Shown here: one piece after another, positions 25,142-35,901 of the stretch
Layout of the letters: each line of letters starts with the position of its first letter
Position numbering within the stretch: position 1 is the stretch's first letter
DNA from: Paenibacillus alvei DSM 29
GTDB taxonomy: Bacteria > Bacillota > Bacilli > Paenibacillales > Paenibacillaceae
Direction of reading: 5' to 3'
Length of the DNA: 64,000 nucleotides
Assembly (NCBI RefSeq): GCF_000293805.1
Contig: NZ_AMBZ01000005.1
Span: 124,001-188,000, forward strand
Notes under the pieces: model-generated
What the model was told of the DNA's origin: nothing
The model's input: the letters and a program-made list of their open reading frames with translations, nothing else
Databases searched by the model: none
Translations under genes and position numbers: made by a program

Positions 25142-25186
25142 AAAAAAAGCCTCCCACGCCAGCCAGCATACACTGGACTGACGTGG
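25142..25186 (-). terminator. Terminator of the SLH surface-protein gene
   Basis: CCACGCCAGCCAG (25154-25166) pairs, with mismatches, with CTGGACTGACGTGG (25173-25186). A minus-strand T7 follows at 25148-25142. Confidence 0.7.
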
Positions 25187-25214
25187 AAATGCTACCGTAC
25201 CTTCTTCCCCATTA

Positions 25215-28200
25215 CTATCGGTTCAAATACCCTGCCTGCTGCAGCAGCCGCTTCAATACTACAACAGCTTCTGCGCGTGTGGCCGTTCCATTCGGCACAA
25301 AATGGTCAAAAGAACGTCCTTCCATTAATCCATTGTTTACGACCTTCGCTACCGCATCCTTGGCCCACGAAGCAATCTTGCTCCGATCCTTGAACGCTCG
25401 GAGAAGCTCCTCCGTATTCCCCTCTGCAAGGTTCATCCCTACAAGCTCGGCTGCTCTGGCTAGCAGCATACTAATCTGCTCCCGCGTGATCCTATCATTC
25501 GGACGGAAACGTCCGTTATCGCCTTGAATCAGTCCCTGCTCAACAGCTGCTCCTATTGCGCCTGCATACCAATCCTTGGGCTGAATATCTGAAAAAGGTG
25601 AAACATCTGTCTTCTCCTTCATGCCGAGGGCCCGCACCAGCATAGTCGTGAACTGAGCACGCGTCAACGGATCGCCAGGATCGAAGCGGGTATCACTCGT
25701 CCCCTTCACGATGAGCTTGGATGCCAGCAGTAAAATGTCTGTCTCTGCCCAATGTCCCTGAATATCAGCAAAAATAGGTGACTGCACCTCAGCAATGGTA
25801 AAGATGCCTGTCTCCGATAGCTGAAGCGATGCTTCCAAGCCTCCATCTCCAAACTCGAACAGGGCGGGGAGGAAGGAGATTCGTCCCAAATGTCGATCAT
25901 ACGAAATTGCCGTAACTCGATTTTTATCAGACATTGCGGCCGGAAGCTTGTAGTCAAACTGAGCCCGCACGCGACTCAATGTGGTTGCTTGCTTTCTATC
26001 CCCATCCTTCACGGCAAATTCAATTTCGAACGGTGACCCAAGCTGTAGAGCTCCTTCAACTGCCAATCGTTTCTGCAGCTCTTTATCCTGTTCTTTTGTT
26101 AGCGTTCTGATCTGAATCTGAAGCTCTTCTGTTTTCTGAACGCTGCTGCTGCCTAATGCTGATCTCAAGGCATGAAGCGGAAGAGTAAGCTGTCCGAACG
26201 ATGATACGACACGTATGTTCGGCTTCAACTGCGAAAACTCTTCCGCAGCCTGCAGCACGCCCTTCACCGGCAAACTGATATCCAGCACATCCTGAACGTT
26301 GGAGATGCTATAGATAAAAATCGGAGCAATTGATGATTGCTTTTTGAATTGCTCGATTTCTGCCTGCATCGGTGCAAGATTAATCCTTGCCGCAGTTACG
26401 AATTGACCGTCCTTATTCTGCCTATGCGAAATGGACAAACGCTCTGGTTTAGCAGGAGCTGCAGGCTGCTGCGATACAACTGCACCGCCGGATTGGCTTG
26501 AATCCCCTGAATTCGAGTCTGTATCTCCAGAACCGGTGCGGGTGATATCAATCGTTCGACTGTTTGTTTTGATCTTGTCGACAAATACTTGGACGGTAAC
26601 ACTGTTATGGCCAACGGACAGCGGGATGACGGACTTGAACGTACCGCTCGCACCCACCGTTGCGGCCTGCCCGTTTAAATAAACCTCAGATTTCCCCGTG
26701 CCCAGCACTTCAACCTGACCCTCTACCCATATCTCTCGGCTCGATGTCTTTCGTCCTTCATCGTCCTTCAATCCGCTGAGTACAGCTGCCCGTACTGAAT
26801 TGCCTGTATCATATGCATTTGCCACAAGCTGACGCAGCGTACTCGTCCCGGAAGGATCAACGGTCGTAATGACAAATCCCCCTTGCGGGATGATGCTATT
26901 ATTTTGCTCTGGCACTGCCCAATTCCACTGAATAGCTTGATTGCGATTGACCACCTTCGTCACCTGACCGGAAGCATCAACTACTACTTCGACTCCAAAT
27001 TGATTCGTGCCCGTTGAATAACCGAACGCATCAGTAAGTACATTTACATTTCCTTCGACTCGGTTCACATTATAATAATTCCCCTCCAGAAATGAATTTG
27101 GGCTATTCGGCAAGCTGATGCCAAGCTGGTAATCCTTCACGTATTCTTCATCCCTCAGCGCAGCAGCGGCAATCGGCCAGTTGATCTGCGACGCATCGAA
27201 TAGCATCAGCCCGTTCGTCGTGCTTAATCCTGCTTGGAATGCCTCCCTCTGCATGGACGGAGACTGCACGTTCACCAGCGAGATTCCCGCATAGAGCGGA
27301 ACTTCCCCGTTGGTGACAATATTGCCGAGCGTAATGTATTTCTTTACTTCCTTGCTCGTTGTCTGATAGGCGCCAATCATAAGGAAGTCCAAGTATTCAA
27401 TATATCCTGTACCGTAATATTCAGGGGTATATACAGATTGATCAGGGAGTCCCAACCTTTCATCATAGCGAAAATTAGCACTTCCCCAATTGACGCCATT
27501 CAAATAGTACGTTTCATACCATGAACCGACATAGGAAGACACCTGAATTGTTCGTCCCGTCGAAGCTTCATAGGAATCAACCAATGCCTTTACTTCACCG
27601 AAGAAGCTCTTAATTGTCTGCGAGCGGAATTCCCACCACTCTTGAATAAGTGGTCCATAGATTCGGGTATTCTGCTCATAGCGATAAATATCGTTAGGCC
27701 AGTTCTGCAGACGCTTACCTTTTGCCTGCAAAAACTGCTCAAACTTGATTCGGGTAATATCGCTGAAATCAGCGGTTTCGTTATCATACCTCCCTCTATC
27801 ATGTACAACTCCGTCTACATCGTAGTTTTTGATCACTTCCTCGAACGTTTTTAGCTGATAGGCTCTACCCTCATCATTAGACGGATTGACAAAGGCAACG
27901 AGCCCCTTTTTCGCGCTTTCACGCAGACGCTTGATTTCCCCGTTATTTTCCGGAACATACACGCGCTCCTCCCAATCCAAGTGCTGATCGAGCACGGCAT
28001 ATTCATTATGGGCAATCGAGCCTTCCGCGAATACATTCACAGATGCGTGCACTTTTAAGCCGAGCGCATGGCCATGGGTGACGAATTCCTGCAGCAGATC
28101 GAGATTCGGGTTGGAGCCAGACTTCTCCGGCGCCTTTATTTCACTGACATACGGTCTTCCCGTTAGATCATTCTTTTTGTAGGATGCGAATCCCTCAACC

Positions 28201-29888
28201 CCCTTTACATCGAAAATGATCGTTGTTACGCCTATGTCCTTCGCTTTTTTCAGGAAGGCCTGCACCTGCTCACTGGATTGGAACTTCCTTGCATTAGCAG
28301 CCTGATCTACCCACAATATTACCTCCTTCTTCGGGGAAAATCCTGGTCTGTTGAAAACGACAATATGCCGCTTATCCTGTTCTTTGCCATTCTTCATGAG
28401 TGCAATATCCACATAATTTGTGCCGCTGTTGAGGGGGACCGGAACGGAAAAAGAACCGTCCGCACCGAATGTCTCCTGCTTTCCATTCATGAACAACACG
28501 GTTGCAGCAGGGTTATCCATATTCATAATACGTCCAGTAATGATCGTCTGTTGATCCGTAACCGTATACATGGAGTCATTGTCCAGCACGAGTCTTGCGA
28601 TTGCGCCATTCCCGCTCATCACATCTCTAACAGAGACAACCTCGCCATTTTTGCGAAGCTTGATTTGATCCCCAGCCTTGAAATGAACAGCCAGATACCG
28701 CTTGATGTAATTCGACGCGTAGCTGTCATCCTGTGCCGTTAGCACATACCCGCCGTCAGGGATTTCCAATGTGGTTGGCCCCGTCCAGACAGGCGGCTTG
28801 CCATTAATGGAAGGATTGACGACACGGAGTACGCGATTGTGCTCATCGACCTGCACAGCGACATTATATTGAGGGATGACAAGAGTGGAGCCATAATCGC
28901 GGGTAAACAAGGCAACGACATTGCCGTGTTGGGACAGATCTGCATCTACGACATCAATTTTATGCCGCGGCCCTTGAATTTCAATGGTTACATCGATTGG
29001 TGCAGCCTCCACCTCAATATAATCAGAGCCCTGCCCGGAACGGTCATAAGTAACGGTAAGCTGGGACATGGCCAGCTCTAAATCACCCTTCATCAAGCGA
29101 ACCGTTATGCTGTTGACCCCAGCAATCAAATACACGGGGAGCATAAAGCTTCCGTTCGCTGTAATACTGGCTTGTTTCCCCCCAATCGTAACCTGAATAT
29201 TCTGATTTTCTCGATAATTGGCTACATAACCTTTGACCTCGATTATCGGTACCGTTACCTTTGATTCCGAAGGGGTTACGAGATGCAGCTCCGGTTTCAA
29301 TTCCGGCTCAGGGTCAGGCTTCTGATTGCGGAAATCGGCCGCCGTTACCTCCTTGCCGCCTCTCATTAGTCGAATGCGATCTCCAACGCCATAATGGTGA
29401 AATAGTGGTTTTTGATGAATGGAAGAGTCCCATGTGGTTCCACCGGAAAGCACGATGTAACCTTCCTCAGGAATGGAAATGCGGATGTCATCGTCCCATG
29501 ACACCGGTGGGTCGGCGTCCGGGCCATATACGGCTTCGACAACACTGTGGGAATTGACGACAATAGCCATCTCGTATTTTTTGACGAATACTTCATTGCC
29601 ATACACTGTATTCGTTACTCCAGCCCCGCTCGTATACAGGGCCAAGTAATCCGTTTTATTCCTCAATGAATCCCCAGGGGCATTCATATCGCTAATAAGA
29701 AGCGTCTGCGATGCATCCTGCGAGACAAGCGTAACAGGATCAGATCCAACCGAAGAGTCAAGCTGATGTTCGAAGGGAGGCACAGCGGCCTCTGCTTGTG
29801 CGAGATTAGGCACAGTCTGCAGCATCGAGGAGAAGAGGAGAATGGCGACAAGCCAGAAGGACAACGGTCTCAGCAAGATGTATCTCAT
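25215..29888 (-). CDS. Large SLH-domain surface protein with glycoside-hydrolase-like domain
   Basis: A 1557-residue secreted protein held to the cell wall. ATG 29888 is preferred over the GTG at 29900, because AAAGGTGG precedes it by eight bases. A signal peptide (RYILLRPLSFWLVAILLFSS, to about residue 34) is followed by Ig-like modules, which recur after the catalytic-like part. Residues about 520-915 form a TIM-barrel GHL10/DUF4015-type glycoside-hydrolase-like domain (DIGVTTIIFDVKGVEGFAS, LKVHASVNVFAEG, YDVDGVVHDRGRYDN). The C-terminus (about 1372-1557) has three SLH repeats (FADIQGHWAE, FSDIQPKDWYAGAI, FKDRSKIASWAKDA) that bind pyruvylated secondary wall polymer. A catabolite-control-like palindrome lies upstream. 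The substrate is unknown. Confidence 0.9.
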   Translation of the reverse strand: MRYILLRPLSFWLVAILLFSSMLQTVPNLAQAEAAVPPFEHQLDSSVGSDPVTLVSQDASQTLLISDMNAPGDSLRNKTDYLALYTSGAGVTNTVYGNEVFVKKYEMAIVVNSHSVVEAVYGPDADPPVSWDDDIRISIPEEGYIVLSGGTTWDSSIHQKPLFHHYGVGDRIRLMRGGKEVTAADFRNQKPDPEPELKPELHLVTPSESKVTVPIIEVKGYVANYRENQNIQVTIGGKQASITANGSFMLPVYLIAGVNSITVRLMKGDLELAMSQLTVTYDRSGQGSDYIEVEAAPIDVTIEIQGPRHKIDVVDADLSQHGNVVALFTRDYGSTLVIPQYNVAVQVDEHNRVLRVVNPSINGKPPVWTGPTTLEIPDGGYVLTAQDDSYASNYIKRYLAVHFKAGDQIKLRKNGEVVSVRDVMSGNGAIARLVLDNDSMYTVTDQQTIITGRIMNMDNPAATVLFMNGKQETFGADGSFSVPVPLNSGTNYVDIALMKNGKEQDKRHIVVFNRPGFSPKKEVILWVDQAANARKFQSSEQVQAFLKKAKDIGVTTIIFDVKGVEGFASYKKNDLTGRPYVSEIKAPEKSGSNPNLDLLQEFVTHGHALGLKVHASVNVFAEGSIAHNEYAVLDQHLDWEERVYVPENNGEIKRLRESAKKGLVAFVNPSNDEGRAYQLKTFEEVIKNYDVDGVVHDRGRYDNETADFSDITRIKFEQFLQAKGKRLQNWPNDIYRYEQNTRIYGPLIQEWWEFRSQTIKSFFGEVKALVDSYEASTGRTIQVSSYVGSWYETYYLNGVNWGSANFRYDERLGLPDQSVYTPEYYGTGYIEYLDFLMIGAYQTTSKEVKKYITLGNIVTNGEVPLYAGISLVNVQSPSMQREAFQAGLSTTNGLMLFDASQINWPIAAAALRDEEYVKDYQLGISLPNSPNSFLEGNYYNVNRVEGNVNVLTDAFGYSTGTNQFGVEVVVDASGQVTKVVNRNQAIQWNWAVPEQNNSIIPQGGFVITTVDPSGTSTLRQLVANAYDTGNSVRAAVLSGLKDDEGRKTSSREIWVEGQVEVLGTGKSEVYLNGQAATVGASGTFKSVIPLSVGHNSVTVQVFVDKIKTNSRTIDITRTGSGDTDSNSGDSSQSGGAVVSQQPAAPAKPERLSISHRQNKDGQFVTAARINLAPMQAEIEQFKKQSSIAPIFIYSISNVQDVLDISLPVKGVLQAAEEFSQLKPNIRVVSSFGQLTLPLHALRSALGSSSVQKTEELQIQIRTLTKEQDKELQKRLAVEGALQLGSPFEIEFAVKDGDRKQATTLSRVRAQFDYKLPAAMSDKNRVTAISYDRHLGRISFLPALFEFGDGGLEASLQLSETGIFTIAEVQSPIFADIQGHWAETDILLLASKLIVKGTSDTRFDPGDPLTRAQFTTMLVRALGMKEKTDVSPFSDIQPKDWYAGAIGAAVEQGLIQGDNGRFRPNDRITREQISMLLARAAELVGMNLAEGNTEELLRAFKDRSKIASWAKDAVAKVVNNGLMEGRSFDHFVPNGTATRAEAVVVLKRLLQQAGYLNR

Positions 29889-30035
29889 TACAATTACCAC
29901 CTTTCCTAGTTCTCCATCCGAAGGAGAACGATTTGGGAGTTATACGCAGTTGACCAGTGCGTGTGTATCAAGCTGGGACTCATCACCTCCTTTTTTGTCG
30001 CTTAAAAGATGTTGTTTCTGCCCCACATTGTAAAT

Positions 30036-30049
30036 AGAAAGCGCTTTCG
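30036..30049. promoter_or_regulatory. cre-like palindrome (CcpA-type operator)
   Basis: AGAAAGCGCTTTCG matches 12 of 14 positions of the strong cre form TGAAAGCGCTTTCA and contains a perfect 12-base palindrome. It lies 148 bases before the SLH protein gene and about 250 before the ABC exporter. Which gene it serves is not clear. Confidence 0.6.
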
Positions 30050-30297
30050 TTATTAGAGGTGTGGCATTACTTTTTCTGGTAAAATCATGTTTTCTTTTGC
30101 TTCACCTTATGTCATGAATGCTTCTGCTTCCTAACCACTAGAGCAGCAAACGGATGAAAAGGCGGAACAAATAATTTAATTCAATTTTTACATTGAACCT
30201 CCCATTATTTAGTGTATGATAGAAATTATTTCATTCGACTCCTCTTCTCAATCCGATGATGGGAAGCTTCATGTCGTTCACGATTGGAGGTAAGGCT

Positions 30298-32042
30298 ATG
30301 TCGCGCAACACTTCGCTATCGATGTCTTGGCTGCTTCGATATGTAATCCCAGTGAGAGGGCGTTTGCTTTTTCTCTTGGTTATGCTGCTCGTATCTACCG
30401 CATTTCAACTCGTTAACCCGCAAATTGTTCAGCAATTTATTGATACGGCAGCCTCACAAGGCACACTATCTACCCTGCTGTTACTCGCAGGCTTATATCT
30501 GATTATTGCTGCCCTCACCCAGCTCATTACCGTCGCCATCAGTTATCTGGGCAACGATATATCATGGCGTGCCACCAACACCTTGCGCGCAGATCTGCTC
30601 AAGCATTGCCTTGGGCTGGATATGCATTTTCATAATCGCAAGACGCCTGGGGAAATGATTGAACGGATTGACGGCGACGTTACTGGTATGTCCAATTTTT
30701 TGCGATGTTCATTGTTCAGGTTATCGGCAGCTTCATTCTGCTGGCTGGCATCCTTGGCTTCATGTTTACCGTGAATTGGCCTATCGCACTCGCGATGGCG
30801 ATTTTTACCCTGCTGTCGATTGGATTTATGACATTCATTCGCAACATGGGGGTCAGCAGTTCCAAGGATGAACGGGCTGCAAGCGCATCCTTATTTGGTC
30901 TTATAGAAGAACGAATTGCAGGCATAGAGGATGTACAGGCAAATGGAGCCGTTCCTTATGTCATCAATCGATTCCACCAGGCAATGCACAAGGTGTTCCG
31001 AACAGGGCGCAAAGCATGGATGCTGCGGGTCGTTCCGTGGAATACGACGGTGGTACTCTTTGCTATAGCGGTTACAGTTGTGCTGCTCTTAGGCGTGCAT
31101 TACTATCTCATTGGTCAAATATCGCTTGGTACTCTTTTTCTTATTTTTCAATATACACAAATGCTGAACACACCTATCGAGCAACTGGGAGATCAAATTC
31201 AAGAATTTCAGAAGGCCAAATCCGGCATGATGCGTTCGCAAGAGATTCTCTCCCTTCAAAGTGAGATTGTAGATGGTACGAAGGAGCAGCTGCCAGATGG
31301 AGCATTGGGACTGGAATTCGATCATGTCACCTTCGGCTATAACGAGGAGAAGGTTGTACTTCACGATATAACCTTTGCGGTTCAGCCCGGTCAGCGTCTC
31401 GGCATCATCGGGCGAACCGGCAGCGGCAAATCCAGCATTAGCCGTCTTCTGCTTCGTCTGTACAACATAGACAGCGGCATCATTCGCATTGGCGGTGAGG
31501 ATATTCGCAGCTTAAAGCTGGAGACACTGTATCGCCGAGTCGGGATGGTGACGCAGGATGTTCAGCTTTTTGATGGAACACTGCGTGACAATCTAACTTT
31601 ATTCGACCCTGAGATAACGGATGAGAGCATCTTCGAGACGACCGATAGACTTGGACTGCGTCAATGGATCGATGCGCTCCCGAACGGACTCGATTCCCAC
31701 TTATCCTCTGGTGGAACTTCGCTATCCGCTGGAGAGGCCCAGTTGTTCGCCTTAACTCGCGTCTTCCTAACGAATCCGAGCATAATCGTGCTTGATGAGC
31801 CGTCGTCCCGGCTCGATGCGGCTACGGAAGCGATGCTCCAAACCGCAGTAGATCAGCTAATGGAACAATGTACGGGCATCATTATCGCTCATCGCTTGGC
31901 TACCCTGGAGCAAGTAGATGCGATCATGGTGCTGCAGCATGGACGAATCGTTGAGCTGGGTCCACGCGAGGAGTTGGCCAGCGATCCATCCTCGCATTAT
32001 GCAATGCTGCTGAGAACAGGACGAGAGGAGGAATTGGCATGA
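30298..32042 (+). CDS. ABC exporter half-transporter 1, frameshifted in T6 run
   Basis: A membrane-ATPase fusion that pairs with the next gene as a heterodimeric exporter. ATG 30298 follows GGAGG. The membrane domain is interrupted after [17 protein letters not shown], where the frame moves to [20 protein letters not shown]. One extra T in the run 30696-30701 restores it. The ATPase domain has Walker A ([12 protein letters not shown]), a degenerate signature (LSAGEAQ for LSGGQ), Walker B with catalytic Glu ([12 protein letters not shown]) and an H loop (IIAHRLATL). With the partner's normal signature this gives one competent ATP site. The stop overlaps the next start (ATGA). The substrate could be a drug, lipid or peptide. 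Confidence 0.85.
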
Positions 32043-33829
32043 CTGTCACGCACTTTATGATTCGCTTGTTCCAGTTCCGCCCTACGCTCTTCCTGCTGAA
32101 CGGGGTGCTGTGGGGCATATTCCACTCCATTCCACTGTTTCTTGGACTAGGTATGCAATGGTTTTTCGACAGAGCAACGACACAATCTCATGATTATATG
32201 TGGCTGGCCGTGCCGCTCATTGTGATCGCTATTTTTCGAATGCTGCGCGTCGGTGTGTTCTTCGCCGCATTCTATCAATGGGTGACTTACATTTATCATC
32301 TTCAAGCCGTACTGCGCACCAATATGCTGGCCGGCATTATGCGCTGGCCAGGCCGCCATCTCCCTGCATCACCTGGAGATGCAGCCAGCCGATTCCGCGA
32401 TGATGTCAATGAAGTCATCGAATATGTGGAATCATGGGTCGACTTCTGGGGACGATTGGCCTTTACGCTCGTATCCATCGTCATTATGGCCAATATCAAT
32501 TGGCTCATTACAGCAGTAGCTATTTTACCGCTTCTCGCGGTTACGTTGCTGAACAATCTATCGGGCAACCGCGCACGTCGCTACAGCCAACTAAATCGAG
32601 AAGCAACATCGAAAATTACCGGGTTCATTGCGGAAATATTCGGTGCTGTTCAAGCACTGAAGCTGGGGCAGGCTGAACGCCATGTGCATCGGCGGTTCGT
32701 CGATCTTAATGAAAATCGCCGTCAGGCAGCCCTTAAAGACACACTCTTTACACAATGGATGAAATCGCTCAATCAGCATGTGCTCACCATTAGTACCGGC
32801 GGCATTCTGCTTATGTGTGCAGCGGAGATGCAGGCTGGGCGGTTTACAGTAGGTGATTTCGCGCTGTTCACTTCTTATCTGACGAACTTTGCTTTCAGTA
32901 TTTCCTTGTTCGGCTATATGGTGTTTCAACACAAGCGTCTTCGGGTGTCCCTTGATCGCATGCGCATCCTGTTTCAGCCGGGTGAGGAAGATCGCATCGT
33001 TGAACATAGTAAGATATATTTGCATGGAAAGCCTCCTGAAGATCCTGTTCGCTCGCTTCAACCGGAGGAGCGGCTGCAAACCTTGGAGATAAAGGATGTA
33101 TCCTTTCTTTATCCGAATTCGGAGAATGGCATTCGCAACATTCACTTCCGCATGAAGCGGGGCGAGTTCCTCGTCATCACTGGCCGAATCGGCTCAGGGA
33201 AGTCAACGCTGATGCGTACCTTACTAGGATTGCTGCAAAAGTCGGAAGGAACAATTTGTTGGAATGGAAAGGAGATCGATCCCGCTTCCTTTCTGATTCC
33301 GCCTAAAGCTGCCTATACACCCCAGGTGCCTCGCTTATTCAGCGATCCGCTGCGAGAGAATATTATCATGGGCAGCATTCAAGAAGAGAATGCCTTGGAG
33401 CGGGCCATTCGACTGGCCGTCATGGAGCGAGATATCGAGCAGCTTGAGAATGGGCTCGATACGTATGTGGGACCACGCGGCGTCATGCTCTCTGGCGGAC
33501 AAATTCAGCGAGCGGCAACAGCCAGAATGATGATGACACAATCAGAGTTGTACTTGTTCGATGATCTGTCCAGCGCCCTAGATGTAGAAACCGAGCAACT
33601 GCTCTGGGAACGATTGTTCACGGAACGCGACGCAACCTGTATTGCCGTGTCACATCGCCGCGCTGCCTTAAGCAGGGCTGATCATATTATCGTCATGAAG
33701 GATGGTTGCATCGAGGCAGAGGGAACATTAAGCGAGCTGCTCGCAACATCTCCAGAAATGCAGCTGCTCTGGCAAGGTGAACAGTCCTCTACGGAAGAAG
33801 CACAGCCGGAGCAATTGGTTAATACCTAA
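32039..33829 (+). CDS. ABC exporter half-transporter 2
   Basis: A 596-residue membrane-ATPase fusion, translationally coupled by a four-base overlap to the previous half. Six membrane helices (about 15-310) precede the ATPase domain, which shows Walker A ([10 protein letters not shown]), a normal signature (LSGGQIQR), Walker B with Asp in place of the catalytic Glu ([12 protein letters not shown]) and an H loop (AVSHRRAAL). The asymmetry is the mirror of the partner, as in BmrCD- or TM287/288-type heterodimers. The substrate is not evident from neighbours. Confidence 0.92.
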   Translation: MTVTHFMIRLFQFRPTLFLLNGVLWGIFHSIPLFLGLGMQWFFDRATTQSHDYMWLAVPLIVIAIFRMLRVGVFFAAFYQWVTYIYHLQAVLRTNMLAGIMRWPGRHLPASPGDAASRFRDDVNEVIEYVESWVDFWGRLAFTLVSIVIMANINWLITAVAILPLLAVTLLNNLSGNRARRYSQLNREATSKITGFIAEIFGAVQALKLGQAERHVHRRFVDLNENRRQAALKDTLFTQWMKSLNQHVLTISTGGILLMCAAEMQAGRFTVGDFALFTSYLTNFAFSISLFGYMVFQHKRLRVSLDRMRILFQPGEEDRIVEHSKIYLHGKPPEDPVRSLQPEERLQTLEIKDVSFLYPNSENGIRNIHFRMKRGEFLVITGRIGSGKSTLMRTLLGLLQKSEGTICWNGKEIDPASFLIPPKAAYTPQVPRLFSDPLRENIIMGSIQEENALERAIRLAVMERDIEQLENGLDTYVGPRGVMLSGGQIQRAATARMMMTQSELYLFDDLSSALDVETEQLLWERLFTERDATCIAVSHRRAALSRADHIIVMKDGCIEAEGTLSELLATSPEMQLLWQGEQSSTEEAQPEQLVNT

Positions 33830-33892
33830 TATGGCCCACATGCCTCTTCACACATTCAGAAACTACTACAATAAAGGGGGATATCTCTTCTC

Positions 33893-34635
33893 ATGTCTTG
33901 GTTCTCCCCACAGATAACGGATACGTTCCAAGCATTTTCTGTATCTCATATTGGAGCACTGCTGCTGTTCATCTCGGCTGTGCTCCTATTCTATCGCTGC
34001 CGACATTGGCTCCAACAGGAGAAGCGCAATCGTTGCGTCAGATATGTATTGTTGGGATTGCTTATTCTATCTGAAGCAGCGTTGAATATTTGGTATCTAG
34101 CCACAGGCATATTCCATGCCTCTAACACATTGCCATTTGAGCTGTGCAGTATCTCGTTATACATGTGTGTACTCATGCTTTTTTCCGAAGCAAGAAGATT
34201 TTTCAGATCGTCTATTTCACAGGTATTGCGGGGGCGCTGCAGGCACTGCTGACACCTGCTCTGGACTACCCATTCCCCCATTTCCGGTTCATTCAATTCT
34301 TTCTTGCGCATATCGCGATTATCCTAGCGGTGCTGTATATGGTGTGGGTGGAACACGCTAAGCCTACTTGGAAATCGATCGGCTATGCGATGCTGTTCCT
34401 GAATGTGCTGCTGGTCGTAGTCGGGGGAATCAATTACATAACGGGCGGCAACTACATGTTCTTGGCTCATAAGCCCGAAACAGCCTCCTTATTGGATGTG
34501 TTGGGGCCTTATCCATGGTATCTCCTGTCATTGGAGACGGTCGCATTTGGCATGTTCATTGTCTTGTATCTTCCATTCCTTATTGCAGGGCGGCTGCTTA
34601 AGAGCAGTTCGAGCGAAATCCATTGGCGAAGCTAG
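33893..34635 (+). CDS. YwaF/TIGR02206-type integral membrane protein, frameshifted
   Basis: A polytopic membrane protein of about 247 residues, read in two frames. ATG 33893 (FSPQITDTFQAFSVSHIGAL) runs through three helices to LPFELCSISLYMCVLML. The frame then shifts, and continues FRSKKIFQIVYFTGIAGALQ to the end at 34635. One extra T in the T6 run 34179-34184 restores a single frame. The LPFELCS and GGINYITGGNYMFL segments are typical of this family, whose function is unknown. AAAGGGGGATATC provides a ribosome binding site. Confidence 0.8.
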
Positions 34636-34796
34636 TATCTACTTTACTGAGCTAATGCCAATATTGCATAATCAATCTCGAAATGAGCAGATGAATATCA
34701 AAACAGGATGGTGCTGCCGCACCATCCTTTCTCTTTATTTTCTCTATAACCATAGATATTCCTTACTTGTATTATGTCCATTATCCGATTTACTTA

Positions 34797-35702
34797 CTAC
34801 ACAGGCAGATGCTCCAGTATCCGACGCTTCTCGCGCACTTCCTCGATTGTCTCCATAAAGCGGCGTTCCGCTTCCCCCATATACGTATCACTGCGCCGAA
34901 TATAGACAACGGATACCATATTGAACGGCTTCGGTATGGCGAATACTTGCAGTTCGCCTTCCTTCTCCAAACGTCTTACTGCGGCCCGTGGAACGACTGT
35001 GATGCCAAGCCCTGCAACGACTGTACCGATAATCGTCTCCAATGTCCCGAATTCCATCACCTTCGTTGGCGATATGCCTTCAAGCTGCATCCATTGCTCC
35101 AGCTTAGCTCGATAGCCGCATCCTCTGCGGAAGACGAGCAGCGGTCGGTGCAGTAATTCCCTCACGTTGAATAATGGCTGCTTTCCGTCTACGACACATT
35201 TGCCGCATACAAGCACCAGTTCCTCTTCAAATACCGGATACTGCTCCACATTTGTTGCCGTTACCGGCCCGGATACAAATGCCCCATCCAGCTTATATTC
35301 CTGCACTTCCTCTGTAAGCTTGTCTGTAACGCCAGCCATCAACGACAGATCAACCTTCGAGTATTTCTGATAGAACAAACTCAATATATCCGGAAGTCCT
35401 ACGACCGTCTCTACCGAGCCAATGAGCAGATTGCCGACCGGATCGTCACTGTCCTGAAAAGCCTTCTTCATCTCGCTTATGAGCATCGACATCCGTTCCG
35501 CATAATAGAGCAACTTGCGGCCTTCCGCATTCAGCGTCATGCCTCTGCGATGGCGATGGAAGAGCGGATGGCCAATTTCCTGTTCCAATGCTCGAATACG
35601 TGCCGTTACGTTCGACTGCACATACCCCATCTCTTCAGCCGCACGACTCACACTTCCATGCTCAACGACGGACATGAAAATATAAATGTCACTCAAGTCC
35701 AT
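34797..35702 (-). CDS. LysR family transcriptional regulator
   Basis: A 301-residue regulator. The N-terminal winged helix-turn-helix (MDLSDIYIFMSVVEHGSVSR and on) is followed by the substrate-binding domain (about 88-295). ATG 35702 is chosen because AAGGAGAT stands six bases upstream; a longer in-frame start at 35738 lacks this. It is divergent from an EamA-type transporter, with a perfect T-N11-A dyad in the shared intergenic region, so it probably controls that transporter and itself. The inducer is unknown. Confidence 0.92.
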   Translation of the reverse strand: MDLSDIYIFMSVVEHGSVSRAAEEMGYVQSNVTARIRALEQEIGHPLFHRHRRGMTLNAEGRKLLYYAERMSMLISEMKKAFQDSDDPVGNLLIGSVETVVGLPDILSLFYQKYSKVDLSLMAGVTDKLTEEVQEYKLDGAFVSGPVTATNVEQYPVFEEELVLVCGKCVVDGKQPLFNVRELLHRPLLVFRRGCGYRAKLEQWMQLEGISPTKVMEFGTLETIIGTVVAGLGITVVPRAAVRRLEKEGELQVFAIPKPFNMVSVVYIRRSDTYMGEAERRFMETIEEVREKRRILEHLPV

Positions 35703-35730
35703 CCTGCTATCTCCTTCATTCCCTATGTCT

Positions 35731-35751
35731 GATATCATTAATAGTGATATC
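35731..35751. promoter_or_regulatory. LysR-type operator between divergent genes
   Basis: GATATCA (35731-35737), a 7-base spacer, and TGATATC (35745-35751) form a perfect dyad containing T-N11-A. It sits 29 bases before the LysR start and 150 before the transporter. Confidence 0.6.
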
Positions 35752-35901
35752 TTAAATCACTTTCAATTATTTTACAAGATATCAAAAAAGTCATACTATG
35801 AATTTTCAGTTGTTATCAAACATTACTATATATCAGAATTGCTAAGCAGTCTCAAAGACAGATATCGCTTGGCAACGTGTGAAGTGGGAGTGAATGGCAT
35901 C

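Noticed and set aside
30690..30705. Programmed -1 frameshifting at the T-TTT-TTG run of the ABC exporter
   Set aside because: The truncated product would lack the ATPase, no stimulator is visible, and four similar breaks favour a missing base.
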